Source: Cellvibrio sp. OA-2007 (GTDB taxonomy: Bacteria > Pseudomonadota > Gammaproteobacteria > Pseudomonadales > Cellvibrionaceae). From it: DNA of 41,236 bases. Below are positions 14,389 through 24,687 of the stretch, one piece after another (position 1 is the first letter of the stretch; every line of letters starts with the position of its first letter). The notes beneath the pieces are model-generated. The model was not told where the DNA came from. It saw only the letters and a program-made list of their open reading frames with translations, and did no database searches. The stretch spans positions 1 through 41,236 of the forward strand of contig NZ_BBUL01000074.1 in the NCBI RefSeq assembly GCF_000953825.1, read 5' to 3'. The translations under genes and the position numbers were made by a program.

Positions 14389-16119
14389 TCAGTGCTGAAA
14401 AACCATGTCCGGGATTTTTGGCGTTGGTAGGTTTGCCTTAGCCATAAAATAAGGATCGGTATACCAAACAATCTTTGAGCACCGCATGGGCAAAATTTTG
14501 CCGCCTCTCTTAAATAGCAGCTGATCACTGTAAGGGAGTCGCTGAATTTCTTGCGGTAATAAAAGCGCGCGGGAGTGTCGTTGCACGGAGCGCGTAGAGC
14601 TGCTGCCAGACGACGACAGAGTTCTACTTGTTTCACGATGCTTTAAGGTAATATTCCCCAACCGCTTAGAATATTCCTCAGCCTCTTCGATACTTTCCGT
14701 AGCGAATACAACTTCGTTATGAAATGTTTGCAATAGTGATTCGCCGCCAGCTTTCCCATAGCACTCGTCAGCAAAAACCTGTGCCTTATTCTGAAATACA
14801 ATTGCATATCGCATATTGTACGCACGGGTATATCCAGAGGAAGATCGAATAATTTCAATCGGCCCAAGTGCTACAAATTCATCAAGTAACATCAAGCATT
14901 GATATTTTAATATCGGATCGCCGTTAGCATCCTTTGGCCCCTCTTCAGGCAAATGAACTGTATTGATCATTATCACTTGCGAAAAAAATAGATTTAGAAG
15001 CCGCTGGAATTTAACGATATTTCCAGGAGATATACCCACATAGATTGTCATGCGCTTCTTGCGTAGATCATTAAAATCAAAATCAGATTTTCTAGTAGCG
15101 GCACGGCAAAGTGGATCGGAAAAAGCCGCCAGATAGGTGCCAATAATTCCTCTGGTGGTTTCACGCTTTCTTTCGTGTTCATTCGCATAGCTCATGAGCA
15201 ACATCACGCAGGTTTCGCTCAGTGGGTTATCAGACTTAGCACGGTTTGCCACGGTCAATATAATCCATTTTTCTATACCAATCGGATCAGAATTAATGGC
15301 GTTGACGCGGTACATTGTTAGTTCTTCAGTTGGCGTCTCCATCAAATACAGAATCAAACCATCGACAGCATTACGAGCGCCCAAAAAGAAAGATTGGTTT
15401 GGCCCTTTTTCGGCCGGGATTAAAATGCTCGATAGGTTTTTTATCTGCGCCAACTGTCTGCGCGGGTCGCGACTAATGTAATCCAGTGGGTTCCACCCAT
15501 GAGAAACAAAGCTATCGTTATCCGGGGAAAACAAATAAACCTCTTGTCCTAAAACATCCTTGCGATACCCTGACGTTATCGCAAAGTTCTCCAGCTTAGG
15601 ATCTAAACACACTGCGCTATGGTCATAGTGCAGAAGATTAGGCACCACGAAACTAACACCTTTACCGGCACCGGGTGCAGCAGACAGCGTTGTATATTCT
15701 TGCGAATAATCGGCGATAAACTGCTTGCCCATTTTCCCCAGTAGTACCGGCGGCCACTTCGAATCTTTCTTTTCGTCGAAAAACATTCCTGCCTTTTGAA
15801 TTTCAAACTTGGTTGCAAAGCGTGCCTCTCCATAGAGGCGGTCGATTAAAGCTTTGCGCATCAAGATAGCAGCCAAAAAAACAAAAACTGTCAGAACCAC
15901 AGGAGCAAAGGCAATGGCAAGCCCCATCTTAATCGCCTTCGCCATATCGCTAGTTTCCTTCCCATATGCCGTGTAATACACGTACAGCGTATCGATCTTA
16001 ACCGTGTGAGGATCAAGACCAATTTTTTGTAAGAGAAAGAATCCGCCCGCAAACTGACCACCAACAACCAGAACCGCGAGCATAAAAACAATTACCAAAA
16101 TTAGAATGATAATTTTCAT
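14389..16119 (-). CDS. virD4: VirD4/TraG-type coupling protein
   Basis: The 576-aa product has two N-terminal membrane segments (about 1-30 and 65-88), Walker A APGAGKGV at 148-155 and Walker B LMLLDE at 409-414. This is the layout of type IV coupling proteins, which bring the relaxase-DNA complex to the secretion channel. Its start overlaps the virB11 stop by four bases (ATGA). It is the last secretion gene of the operon, as in virB systems with the coupling gene downstream of virB11. Confidence 0.95.
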   Translation of the reverse strand: MKIIILILVIVFMLAVLVVGGQFAGGFFLLQKIGLDPHTVKIDTLYVYYTAYGKETSDMAKAIKMGLAIAFAPVVLTVFVFLAAILMRKALIDRLYGEARFATKFEIQKAGMFFDEKKDSKWPPVLLGKMGKQFIADYSQEYTTLSAAPGAGKGVSFVVPNLLHYDHSAVCLDPKLENFAITSGYRKDVLGQEVYLFSPDNDSFVSHGWNPLDYISRDPRRQLAQIKNLSSILIPAEKGPNQSFFLGARNAVDGLILYLMETPTEELTMYRVNAINSDPIGIEKWIILTVANRAKSDNPLSETCVMLLMSYANEHERKRETTRGIIGTYLAAFSDPLCRAATRKSDFDFNDLRKKRMTIYVGISPGNIVKFQRLLNLFFSQVIMINTVHLPEEGPKDANGDPILKYQCLMLLDEFVALGPIEIIRSSSGYTRAYNMRYAIVFQNKAQVFADECYGKAGGESLLQTFHNEVVFATESIEEAEEYSKRLGNITLKHRETSRTLSSSGSSSTRSVQRHSRALLLPQEIQRLPYSDQLLFKRGGKILPMRCSKIVWYTDPYFMAKANLPTPKIPDMVFQH

Positions 16120-17156
16120 GATGATTCGCCGTTTAAAATGCGCAGTTTTTCCTCTGGTTCAAATCGAACTTCTTTTAGATACGAACCCTCCCAAAAACAC
16201 ACCGCATCGATAGAGGTTTGCACTGTTCTATAAATGAATCGTTCATCAAGGGTTAGGCCAATGTCTGACTGCTTAACAATTTCTGTCAGCCGAGAATAGG
16301 CACTTGCGCAATTGTTAAAATGCGCAGTGGTTAAACTGCCGTTATGACCAGTATTCAAAATGGAAAAATATGCCCACGTCTCATCACCTTTGAGTTCAGA
16401 CATAAAAATGTGATCGCCTTTCATACGCATACAGCTTTCAACAAGCTTTTTAGCTGTCATGTGCGTACCAAAAAACAAATGCACTCTATTGGGATGATTC
16501 GGCATTTGTAATTCGTGGGTGTCTTCAATCGTAATGTAACGGCGATTTGAGGGGTAAAGATCGACGACTGCTTTAGAGAAAGTTGTTTTTCCAGAACCAG
16601 TTGCGCCGCCAAATAATAAATTGAGCTTGTGTTTTACGGCTAACTGAAAAAACCGCCGCATGTCGTCATTTTTGACGCACATCACCATTTCTTTTTTGAA
16701 GTCCTCGATATCCGTTTGTTTTTCTACCACTTTGTACCCGCTTAACCTGCCGGTATTGTGGTAGTCATCAAGGGTAAACCTGGATGTTGAAGGTTTACGA
16801 ATGGTGATTGATACGCATCCCTTTTCTGTTGCTGGCGGCATTACTATTTGCCCGCGCTCCCCATCGGGAAGCAGAACGGGACAAATAGGATTTTTTTCAA
16901 GCTGGGCCATATCATTAGAGACTTGAACTGCAAGGCTGTTTGCAAGTTGCTTACAAATCTCGAAGTTTAATTGCGCAACCGGTTTTACTTTCCACTCACC
17001 AAGCTGCTCAAACCACACTTCACCAGGGCGGTTAATGGCAACCTCTGTAACGCCATCCAATTGCAGCAAGCCACTAATACCCGTGCGTTCCATTAACGCA
17101 CGGATAGGTTTCGAGGAATCATATGAAGGTATAACTTCTTTCAAGGGCGCATTCAT
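16116..17156 (-). CDS. virB11: VirB11 traffic ATPase
   Basis: The 346-aa product has Walker A GATGSGKT at 184-191, an Asp box TIEDTHEL at 209-216 and a Walker B region near HIFMSEL. It is a hexameric cytoplasmic ATPase that works with VirB4 in pilus assembly and substrate export. It is joined to virB10 by TAATG and to virD4 by ATGA. Confidence 0.96.
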   Translation of the reverse strand: MNAPLKEVIPSYDSSKPIRALMERTGISGLLQLDGVTEVAINRPGEVWFEQLGEWKVKPVAQLNFEICKQLANSLAVQVSNDMAQLEKNPICPVLLPDGERGQIVMPPATEKGCVSITIRKPSTSRFTLDDYHNTGRLSGYKVVEKQTDIEDFKKEMVMCVKNDDMRRFFQLAVKHKLNLLFGGATGSGKTTFSKAVVDLYPSNRRYITIEDTHELQMPNHPNRVHLFFGTHMTAKKLVESCMRMKGDHIFMSELKGDETWAYFSILNTGHNGSLTTAHFNNCASAYSRLTEIVKQSDIGLTLDERFIYRTVQTSIDAVCFWEGSYLKEVRFEPEEKLRILNGESS

Positions 17157-18451
17157 TAATTGACTCCGTAAATACTTCTGAAATCAATGTCACGAGCAAC
17201 AATAATGTTCAATTCAGTGGCATGTTGCACATAACCAGTTGGCGGAATGTTGATGCTATTTTCCAGTGCGATGGCTGACATATCCTGAGCATTCTGGGTG
17301 CTGTTATCAAAGTTCATGCCTTCGCTGTTGGAGTTTTTCTGTGCAACTGCTTCAAATACATCATCCAAAAAGCTCAACAAAATGGCACCGCCGAAGCGCT
17401 CACCATAATGGTTATCAATTACCGCATTAATACCCGCAGCACCCAACCCGTCAGCCGCCATTGAATCAATATTAATCTTGAGGCCGTCTGTGGTTTCTAT
17501 ATCACTCCACGCAGCAAACACCGTTGTTTGTCCTGGTCTTATCGCGACCTTTCTTTCGCCGCGCGCAACAGAGCCTTTAGCAATAAGCAAAATGCTTCCG
17601 TTAGCGCTGTAAACGTCACGATTCACCATGCAGCTAATGCCTGCTGGATGATCGGTAACGATCCTTGGGCGCAAAGTACACGGAATTGATGTTCCGTTTA
17701 TAAGCAGAAATTTCAAATCAGGTCTGGCGAAAACAGTTCCGTTTGGAAACGTTTCTGTTTCGAGAAGGCCACCAATGCTGTCCGCCGAATTTCCGCTTGC
17801 ATCACCACCAAGATTATTCGCTTGCGTCATAGCGCGATAACGCTCTTCCGGTGTCATTGGCGCATCGCGTTGCTGGCCTTCAGCGCCGCCGCTATCACCA
17901 TCACCTGTCCAAAGCACTTCACCATCAAACCTGCGCAATTCAGCTTGTTCTTTAGGTGTTAATACTTTTTCACCCGATCCATTACCAGAGTTTGAATTGT
18001 CTTGACTGGCAAATTGACCTCTATCAGGCGCGCCATTCGGTGTAGTGGCGGTAGCATCATTTGTGGTGGTGCTGGCATTTTCCGCTGCTGCCCTCTCTTC
18101 CTCGGCCTGTGCTTCTTGGCGCTGCTGCTCTTCAGACTTCAGCTTGTCCTGAAGTCTGCCGATATCTACAGCAACCGTCGCAACGGTTTCAAGCGCAGGA
18201 TCAGAAGCTACCTCAATTGATTCACTTGACGCCTTGGTTACAGCGTTATAGAAAAAATAGCCAAACATTCCTACAGCAAACAGCGTAAAAATAATCACAC
18301 CGACAATCGCAATGACTACTCCTGTTTTTTTCTTTTTCGGTGCCTTGGTGGTCGGTTCGCCACGGTCGCTAGAGATTGGATCGGGAACCACCAAAGGTGC
18401 GATAGGTGCTGCTTCTTCATCGTCAATTGGTGCATACGGATTATTTATCAT
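17156..18451 (-). CDS. virB10: VirB10 core complex protein
   Basis: ATG at 18451 with CGAGGG upstream gives MINNPYAPIDDEEAAP and 431 aa; the open frame up to 18505 would only deepen the overlap with virB9. There is a cytoplasmic Pro-rich start, one membrane segment at about 43-68, a long Glu/Ala/Asn-rich periplasmic linker, then the TrbI-type beta domain (FARPDLKFLLINGTSIPCTL onward). It spans both membranes in the core complex with VirB7 and VirB9. Confidence 0.95.
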   Translation of the reverse strand: MINNPYAPIDDEEAAPIAPLVVPDPISSDRGEPTTKAPKKKKTGVVIAIVGVIIFTLFAVGMFGYFFYNAVTKASSESIEVASDPALETVATVAVDIGRLQDKLKSEEQQRQEAQAEEERAAAENASTTTNDATATTPNGAPDRGQFASQDNSNSGNGSGEKVLTPKEQAELRRFDGEVLWTGDGDSGGAEGQQRDAPMTPEERYRAMTQANNLGGDASGNSADSIGGLLETETFPNGTVFARPDLKFLLINGTSIPCTLRPRIVTDHPAGISCMVNRDVYSANGSILLIAKGSVARGERKVAIRPGQTTVFAAWSDIETTDGLKINIDSMAADGLGAAGINAVIDNHYGERFGGAILLSFLDDVFEAVAQKNSNSEGMNFDNSTQNAQDMSAIALENSINIPPTGYVQHATELNIIVARDIDFRSIYGVN

Positions 18452-19274
18452 CGAGTCTAACCCTCGTTTCGCCAGTAGTAGTTTTTCGCTCATTGAATGG
18501 TGCATCGCGGAGTGAATCAGTTTTTACCCCCAGTACTCTTTCACCTAAGCGCAGGCGAAATTCGCTCGCAACTTCATGAACGACTACAACATCATCTTTA
18601 ATATGAAAATTAACCAAAGCCTCTTTCAATTCCGAGCCGGGCGTATAGCGATAAACAACTGGAAGTGCTTTTGAGGTTGGAAACCGAAAACAGGTAAAGC
18701 GGCCGTCATCCCATACTTCAGTGGGTGACAAAACCTGATGACCATATTTAAACCAGTTCAGATTTTTCGGGCCATCGGAGCATGGGCCAAGATCTGGATG
18801 AACAATTTTTTTAGGTGGCTCAGGTGGAGCTGGGTATTTAAAACGAACCTGCCAAGCAGCATCGGTGATATTGGGAACATCAACCAACGAAATTGAGTAC
18901 GTGCGCTTGTTCGTAACTATATTGATATTGGTATTGGGAAAAGGGGCTTTTGGTTTGATAAAAATATTGTGTTCACGAACGCCTACTGTCCAGGCGCCTG
19001 TATCACCAAAAGACAATCCCCCTTCTCTCACGCCATCAACAACTTCCCCTTTTTCCAATTGTATGAGAGTTGAATTTCCGGTACGTGTACGGATAACCGT
19101 TACATCATCCGGGTTGTACATAACGCTTTGAATCCGGGGGTCAAAGGCGGAACCATTTGGAACAACAGCACCAATCGCATAAGGCGATGAAAACGCCACG
19201 CAAACGAAAATTATGAAACATCCAAAAGCCACCGAACCAGAAAACAAAATGTTGCGATCAGTTTGAAATCCCAT
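18441..19274 (-). CDS. virB9: VirB9 core complex protein
   Basis: A 277-aa product starting MGFQTDRN at ATG 19274, which shares a base with the virB8 stop (TGATG). A GTG at 19277 is possible but less likely. The hydrophobic stretch 9-37 serves as export signal. The CagX/VirB9 pattern is seen in FDPRIQSVMYNPDDVTVIRT and the C-terminal TCFRFPTSKALPVVYRY region. Confidence 0.93.
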   Translation of the reverse strand: MGFQTDRNILFSGSVAFGCFIIFVCVAFSSPYAIGAVVPNGSAFDPRIQSVMYNPDDVTVIRTRTGNSTLIQLEKGEVVDGVREGGLSFGDTGAWTVGVREHNIFIKPKAPFPNTNINIVTNKRTYSISLVDVPNITDAAWQVRFKYPAPPEPPKKIVHPDLGPCSDGPKNLNWFKYGHQVLSPTEVWDDGRFTCFRFPTSKALPVVYRYTPGSELKEALVNFHIKDDVVVVHEVASEFRLRLGERVLGVKTDSLRDAPFNERKTTTGETRVRLDDK

Positions 19275-20071
19275 CACTGAAGCCCCCCTTTTTCTTGAAC
19301 AACTTGATATGACGCTATCTTCATACCAAGCGGATTTAAACGGCGTTCTGCCGGTTTTAACTTAGGGTTTGGGTACTCATACTTTATTGTCGCAATGTAG
19401 TAGGTTATAGGAATATTAATCATTGGTTTCCCATCTTGACCCATAACCGTCTTACTAAAGCGCACAACGGCCGTACTTGTTTGTTCGTCCAAAACAGGAT
19501 CAGAGTTAATTCCTACAACCACGCGAGCTTTATCACCCAAAATCGCAAGAGGTGACTTATCTGAATACAAAAATGTAGTGTATTCATTAAAGGTTGACTC
19601 ACCCTCATAACTAAATGATTTCACTGTGTCGAAGTAGAGTTGTGCAAGCCCCCAATCATGCGATTCCCGAGCCATTACATATGTCCGAAGATGAAAATCG
19701 TCTAACACTTTCCCGTATGTCGGGAGAGGGTTGCTAAGCGGTTGCATAATACTCACGTGCCCACTTTCCTTATCAACCATTAACATAAATGGCTCGACTG
19801 TTTTTAGTGGCGTCAGCACAATAAGCGCAATACCAAGAATCATGTTGAGAGCAACCGACACGCCCGCTATCCCGAACGCAACGAACATCGCTTTTTTTAG
19901 CAATGAAGCCTTAGACTTTTTAAAGTTGGCCGCCTCCTGCATCATCCGATCAACTTCTTTCTTTACCAATAACTTATCAGCTGCATCGCTGCTGCCCTTT
20001 GGGGTTAAGCTCTCGCGCCCTTTCGCAAATATTGGCTCCAGTGTTCCGCTATTTTCTGCATTAGATTGCAT
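19274..20071 (-). CDS. virB8: VirB8 inner-membrane assembly protein
   Basis: The 265-aa product has a cytoplasmic start of about 55 residues, one membrane segment (about 60-88, ending in ALIVLTPLKTVEP) and a periplasmic NTF2-like domain (MVDKESGHVSIMQPL onward). This is the typical VirB8 layout. The start is coupled to the virB7 stop by TAATG. Confidence 0.93.
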   Translation of the reverse strand: MQSNAENSGTLEPIFAKGRESLTPKGSSDAADKLLVKKEVDRMMQEAANFKKSKASLLKKAMFVAFGIAGVSVALNMILGIALIVLTPLKTVEPFMLMVDKESGHVSIMQPLSNPLPTYGKVLDDFHLRTYVMARESHDWGLAQLYFDTVKSFSYEGESTFNEYTTFLYSDKSPLAILGDKARVVVGINSDPVLDEQTSTAVVRFSKTVMGQDGKPMINIPITYYIATIKYEYPNPKLKPAERRLNPLGMKIASYQVVQEKGGLQ

Positions 20072-20217
20072 TATTTCTTACCTCCGAATTTAACGTGCGG
20101 TTGATCCATGTTGACCTTAACAAGTGGCCCTTTCGGCTCTGGTGGCATAGGTGGCATCGATGTACACCCAGAGAGAGCTGCTACGATAAAAATCAAACCA
20201 AAGCTTATTTTTTTCAT
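20071..20217 (-). CDS. virB7: VirB7-like lipoprotein (48 aa)
   Basis: The frame reads MKKISFGLIFIVAALSGCTS followed by MPPMPPEPKGPLVKVN, a lipoprotein signal with lipobox LSGC and a short Pro-rich mature part as in VirB7 proteins. It sits exactly between virB6 and virB8 and ends TAATG at the virB8 start. An alternative ATG at 20223 (MCMKK) is closer to the AGGA ribosome site. VirB7 stabilises VirB9 at the outer membrane. Confidence 0.88.
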   Translation of the reverse strand: MKKISFGLIFIVAALSGCTSMPPMPPEPKGPLVKVNMDQPHVKFGGKK

Positions 20218-20238
20218 ACACATTTTTTCCTGTTTTTT

Positions 20239-20254
20239 TTTCGCGTCCGCGAAA
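20239..20254. promoter_or_regulatory. KorB/ParB-like palindrome, copy 2
   Basis: TTTCGCG-TC-CGCGAAA is a perfect 7-2-7 palindrome in the gap between virB6 and virB7. Confidence 0.6.
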
Positions 20255-20260
20255 TTTAAA

Positions 20261-21232
20261 TTAACCTAATCGTTTATTACCGCCGCCAGCAATCGTATTG
20301 CCGCCGCCGCCGACAGCGGCTTTCGCTCCGCCCCCTACCAGCTTTGTGAGGCTCCTGGTTAAAGACCCGCCCAACCCACTGACCGCGCCCATGCCACTAA
20401 TGCCTACCCCGCCAGTTAGCTGTGAGGTCAACGCAGGCAACGCAGCAACAACACCGGTGAATAACAAGAAAGTGAATAAAAGTTTCAGGTTTGTCATGTC
20501 GCCCATTGGAATCGTGCTAGCGAAACCGGCGCCGAGGATAAACTTCTGGAGTAAATTGGTTAACAGAGTGAAGGTGAATCCAAACATCGCGGAGAGCAGA
20601 ATGTAATTCAAAAGTTGACCGAGCCACTTCATAAAATATTCACGCGTCAGTGGAAAAAAAGCAGCAGAAATATAAAGAGGCCCAAGCATCAGTACGAGAG
20701 CAACCAGAACTTTTGCGATCAGAAGGTATAGTGCCGACACGACCATAAAGATTGTCCCGAAAATCGAAATAATCACTATCGTGGAGATCGCGCGTAACAG
20801 CGGTTGAATGTCTAGGTTGGTCAACGATAAATTAGGTGTGTTATCCCAAATGAGTTGAATCGTATCGAGAATTTGATTGGCCATTTGATCAATGACGTGC
20901 GGCGCGGTTTTACCGCTGGAAGAAAACGCATTTGCGATTTCGTTACCAATAGAGTTAACAGGGTTCACGACAACATCCATATAGTAGGGAATGTTGAATG
21001 CGAAATACGTAAATAAGGATAGGTTTGTGATTTGTTTTATCACATCTGAAGGCAGCTGATTCGTGCCGCCTGAATATAAAAAATGGAGCGCTTTAAGAAC
21101 AAAATACAGCGCTATAAAAGCACCGATGAGAGGTGCAATCAGGGCTGCAAAATTGTTTAACCCACTTGCGTAGGTTAAACTCAGGCCCTCATCGATAGAC
21201 GTAAAAATATCAGAACCTAGCGTGAAGGCCAT
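20261..21232 (-). CDS. virB6: VirB6 polytopic membrane protein
   Basis: The 323-aa product has about six hydrophobic segments between residues 30 and 270. A conserved-looking central block (NTPNLSLTNLDIQPLLRAIS) and a glycine-rich tail follow the TrbL/VirB6 pattern. GGAG lies eight bases before the start. It forms part of the inner-membrane channel. No entry-exclusion gene is found in the 11-base gap to virB5, where some plasmids carry one. Confidence 0.92.
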   Translation of the reverse strand: MAFTLGSDIFTSIDEGLSLTYASGLNNFAALIAPLIGAFIALYFVLKALHFLYSGGTNQLPSDVIKQITNLSLFTYFAFNIPYYMDVVVNPVNSIGNEIANAFSSSGKTAPHVIDQMANQILDTIQLIWDNTPNLSLTNLDIQPLLRAISTIVIISIFGTIFMVVSALYLLIAKVLVALVLMLGPLYISAAFFPLTREYFMKWLGQLLNYILLSAMFGFTFTLLTNLLQKFILGAGFASTIPMGDMTNLKLLFTFLLFTGVVAALPALTSQLTGGVGISGMGAVSGLGGSLTRSLTKLVGGGAKAAVGGGGNTIAGGGNKRLG

Positions 21233-21243
21233 AATCGTTACTC

Positions 21244-21921
21244 CTACTCGCCAGCCAGAAATGCGCCAAAACTATCGTTTTGCTTGCGCACCATGAGTTT
21301 GTTGTTCTGCGCCATCAGCTGCGCCGAAGTGTCCATTCGATTTTTATCGTTTTGAATTGCGGCTTGTTCAAGCGCGATACGAGCCTGAATATCAGCCTTC
21401 TCTTGTGGTGTTTTGGCAGAATCTGCAAGACCCGTTAGGCTCTTGATATTTTCCAACCGTTTATTGGTTGCTGAATAAGTCTTTTGCAACGTATTAAAGT
21501 TGGTTAAGTCGGTATCAAATGCTGCTTGCTGCACAGTGTTTGTCGAAGTCATTCCATATGTTTTTCGCATACTGGCGAGCTTCGACTTATCCATACTGCT
21601 ATAGATTTCTGACCAACTATCGGTTGTTGTTGCAGTGGGCAAATAATCATAAAGTCCTGAACTGTTTAATAGCTTTCCTAGGCCAGAGTTGCCTGTCACC
21701 AATGACTTGGTTTCTTTGAACTGATTTTCAGCTTGGCTAAATTCCTTCTCCATATTTTTAAGCTGTTCGGCCCATTGCGCCATATTTTCGATCTGATTAA
21801 TGAACGACGGCAAATCCGTTGTGACGGTAACGGGGATTTGTGCCCGAGCGGAAACAGAACAGAATAGGGATGCTAAAAATACCAGCCCTACCCAGTGTCG
21901 TTTTAACGTAAACCTTTTCAT
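21244..21921 (-). CDS. virB5: VirB5 minor pilin
   Basis: The 225-aa product has a signal peptide ending SVSARA before QIPVTV and is helical with Gln-rich coiled-coil stretches (ENMAQWAEQLKNMEKEF near 47-63). This is typical of VirB5/TraC pilus-tip proteins. It stands between virB4 and virB6. Confidence 0.88.
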   Translation of the reverse strand: MKRFTLKRHWVGLVFLASLFCSVSARAQIPVTVTTDLPSFINQIENMAQWAEQLKNMEKEFSQAENQFKETKSLVTGNSGLGKLLNSSGLYDYLPTATTTDSWSEIYSSMDKSKLASMRKTYGMTSTNTVQQAAFDTDLTNFNTLQKTYSATNKRLENIKSLTGLADSAKTPQEKADIQARIALEQAAIQNDKNRMDTSAQLMAQNNKLMVRKQNDSFGAFLAGE

Positions 21922-21971
21922 AAGAAAAACTCCTGATAATTGATAAATGTGTGTGATTTACATTCAAGAAC

Positions 21972-24359
21972 TTACAACTTGCCAGCACTCTTAAGCGCGC
22001 GATAACGCTTACGAAATTCTGGCACCCACACGGCCGGGTCATCGCTGCCCAACTCTTGTTTTATCGAATGCGATAATTGAATCGATTCCCATGTCCCTGA
22101 AATAATCGGCAAGAATTCGCCAAAATCTGAAAGGTCGAGTTTTGCAAAACAGGACTGGTGTTCCTGTTTAATGAGGAAGGTGCGAGATTCTTTTTCCAGC
22201 GCGATTAGATCATTAAACTCTTTTTCATTGAGTCCGCACTTTTGATACTGCTCAAATGTTGCGCTTGGGTTGGGCAAGTAAACCTTTGTAGGAGTTTGCT
22301 GCACAATTGGCGCAAATATTTCACATTCAATTGCATCTTCAGGCGATTGCGAAACAAGAAACATGAACTCGCCTTTGATACGACCCGCTTTTAATGCGGA
22401 CTTGATTTGCTCTTGAGTCGTTGGGAAATTGGCTGGAACCCAAAATTCCTCAATCAGCGACAGCATCAAGTTTCCGTCCTTTTGCATTATGTCTTTCATG
22501 TGAAATAAAACAGATAACACTGGTTCAGTAGCGGGATTTCCTTTTCTTAATAGGCTTGTAGTATTGAAGCCAATTTTTCGCATTGTGGTTGGGTCAAATA
22601 GATTGCGAGGACAATCTAACGCCCAAGCAAGAGAGCCATTGCAGGACGCTTGCCATTTGGAAAGACGCATACCTAACCCTTTTGGGTCGGCTGGATTTGG
22701 AGGAATAAAGGCACTTACATAACTAAAGCGACGATCATGAAAATCCATGACCATAATCGAGTCTACGGTCTCTTTAATTTTGATTTCGTCACTAGCATCG
22801 AGCGCAGAATCAACTGGCCTGCCACAAGCACCAACCAAATCATAAAGAAACGAACGTGTAGCCGGTGAATCGGGCAATTGAAATGGATTAAGGCCTGTTT
22901 CAATACCATCTTCAAAACTGAAATAGGTTGCCCCATAGGTTTCAAGAAACAGTTGCATTGATCGATTAAAATCAATTGCAAATATATCTACGTTAAACCG
23001 TGTCAAGAAACCAACTATAACGCCCTCCAGTGTGGTCTTACCCGCACCGGTTGCGCCCAGCATCATCATGTGACCGGGATATTTTTGACCTGTAACATCC
23101 TGAGCGGGGTTGCTGTAGTGCGTATTAAAGAAATAGATTGAGTCTGACCGCGTTCGTAGCGGCAGAATCGCACTACCATCCCCGATGGGATTTCCATATT
23201 GCTTCCCTACTGGGAAATTATTGATGGAGAAAGTTGATGCAACATTGCGCGTGGTTTTTGGTTCGGAGAACGGTTTAAATTCCGATCCTGGCAGCATTGA
23301 GAAGTATGTAAAAATACCTGATCCGGTGGCTCTAATGAAGCGCGCGCCACTGTTCGCTAGGATGTTAGTAGATAGCGTATTTCCGTTATCACCAGCCTCC
23401 TTCGGAGAATCACCGTAAACCACCAGCGCACCATGAAGCTCACCGAAGTTAATTTCACCCGATGAAACGTAGCCCTTGGCATCATTCATTTCTTGCACAT
23501 AATGCGCAGGAAAATCGGTACCGGACTGTATTGCATTAACTTGTTTATTTATAACCGCTAATGTATGCGTGGCAGTGAAGCTAAAATATGACTGAGTTAA
23601 TACAAACTCGTAAGGCTCAGACAAAAGTTGATTCCACATACCACGTTTGGTGGCGTCGGGCATTTCACGCAGATCAAAATAGGTGGCAAACTTTTTGCCA
23701 CCCGCCGCTGGCCGGATTTCGCATAAATCAAAACCGAAATTCAATTCAGAGGTGAGAATAGATTCCTGAATGTCATTACTGCAAACTGGCACCAAATCAT
23801 CAGAGTAATTTACTAACCGCCCGAGGAAGCGCCCAATTTGTGAATGAGCTAACCCCTGCGGACTGATTTCAACTGATAGCGCAATTGGGTCATAGCGCCT
23901 CAGTGAACGAAGCAAAAAATCCAATAGCATATTTAGCGATTCAATACCGCTGTCTAAATCATCATCATATTTATAGATTACGGTTGCGCTGTAAGTAGTT
24001 CTGAAAAACTTATCGTTTTTGAAACCAGCCAAATATTTTTTTGCAAAATCGCCAACAAATGCGTTTTCGAAATCGTAATTAAGATCAAGAGAAACACGGC
24101 GCTTTCCAATGTGTAACCAGCTGGCGACCTTCGGTGCATTGACCTTGGCAACTTCAGCAAGCGTTTTCGTTAATGAATTGAATGCCTGCTCCAGCTGCTT
24201 GTCTGGCGTCGTTTCAAAGGGAACGCCCTGCAACTCGATAATGGCAAGCAGTCGCTCACCATCCATCGAGATAATGCGATCATCGACATGAACCCCATAG
24301 CTAGGAATGAGTTCAGCTGGATCGATGAATTTTTGTAAGCTTTTTGCGAAAACGCTCAT
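21972..24359 (-). CDS. virB4: VirB4 ATPase
   Basis: The 795-aa product carries Walker A GATGAGKT near residue 437, a Walker B-type LSLIEEFW near 640, and an N-terminal CagE/VirB4 domain. It powers pilus assembly and links substrate passage to the channel. Its start overlaps the virB3 end by 47 bases. Confidence 0.96.
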   Translation of the reverse strand: MSVFAKSLQKFIDPAELIPSYGVHVDDRIISMDGERLLAIIELQGVPFETTPDKQLEQAFNSLTKTLAEVAKVNAPKVASWLHIGKRRVSLDLNYDFENAFVGDFAKKYLAGFKNDKFFRTTYSATVIYKYDDDLDSGIESLNMLLDFLLRSLRRYDPIALSVEISPQGLAHSQIGRFLGRLVNYSDDLVPVCSNDIQESILTSELNFGFDLCEIRPAAGGKKFATYFDLREMPDATKRGMWNQLLSEPYEFVLTQSYFSFTATHTLAVINKQVNAIQSGTDFPAHYVQEMNDAKGYVSSGEINFGELHGALVVYGDSPKEAGDNGNTLSTNILANSGARFIRATGSGIFTYFSMLPGSEFKPFSEPKTTRNVASTFSINNFPVGKQYGNPIGDGSAILPLRTRSDSIYFFNTHYSNPAQDVTGQKYPGHMMMLGATGAGKTTLEGVIVGFLTRFNVDIFAIDFNRSMQLFLETYGATYFSFEDGIETGLNPFQLPDSPATRSFLYDLVGACGRPVDSALDASDEIKIKETVDSIMVMDFHDRRFSYVSAFIPPNPADPKGLGMRLSKWQASCNGSLAWALDCPRNLFDPTTMRKIGFNTTSLLRKGNPATEPVLSVLFHMKDIMQKDGNLMLSLIEEFWVPANFPTTQEQIKSALKAGRIKGEFMFLVSQSPEDAIECEIFAPIVQQTPTKVYLPNPSATFEQYQKCGLNEKEFNDLIALEKESRTFLIKQEHQSCFAKLDLSDFGEFLPIISGTWESIQLSHSIKQELGSDDPAVWVPEFRKRYRALKSAGKL

Positions 24360-24687
24360 GCTTAGATCCTATTTTATTTGGTGAAACAGTTAAGACTGTT
24401 GACGATTTTTTGAAGCGGAGCAGCAGCGCCTTAATATTCCAACGCGCGCGCTCCATTGCTTTGTTATCGGATTCACACACTGTCTTCAGGCCTAACAAAG
24501 CTCCAGCGCAAAGGAAGAGCCACAAAAGCCCAGCCACGCCGACCAGGAATACCAAAAGAAAAGTTCCTGCTATTCCCAAAAAACACAAAATTAATAATGG
24601 AAATAGCGGTACGCCCTTAACCATCGAGACGTAACCAAGCCCTTTAAATGAAGCGAATGTGACTTCTTCCTCTTTGCGCTCTGCCAT
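24313..24687 (-). CDS. virB3: VirB3 membrane protein
   Basis: ATG at 24687 (MAERKEEEVTFASFKGLGYV, 124 aa) shares a base with the virB2 stop (TAATG) and has GGGGA upstream; the open frame up to 24708 lies within virB2. Two close hydrophobic segments (about 29-47 and 49-70) match VirB3. The C-terminal tail is slightly longer than usual and overlaps virB4. Confidence 0.88.
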   Translation of the reverse strand: MAERKEEEVTFASFKGLGYVSMVKGVPLFPLLILCFLGIAGTFLLVFLVGVAGLLWLFLCAGALLGLKTVCESDNKAMERARWNIKALLLRFKKSSTVLTVSPNKIGSKHERFRKKLTKIHRSS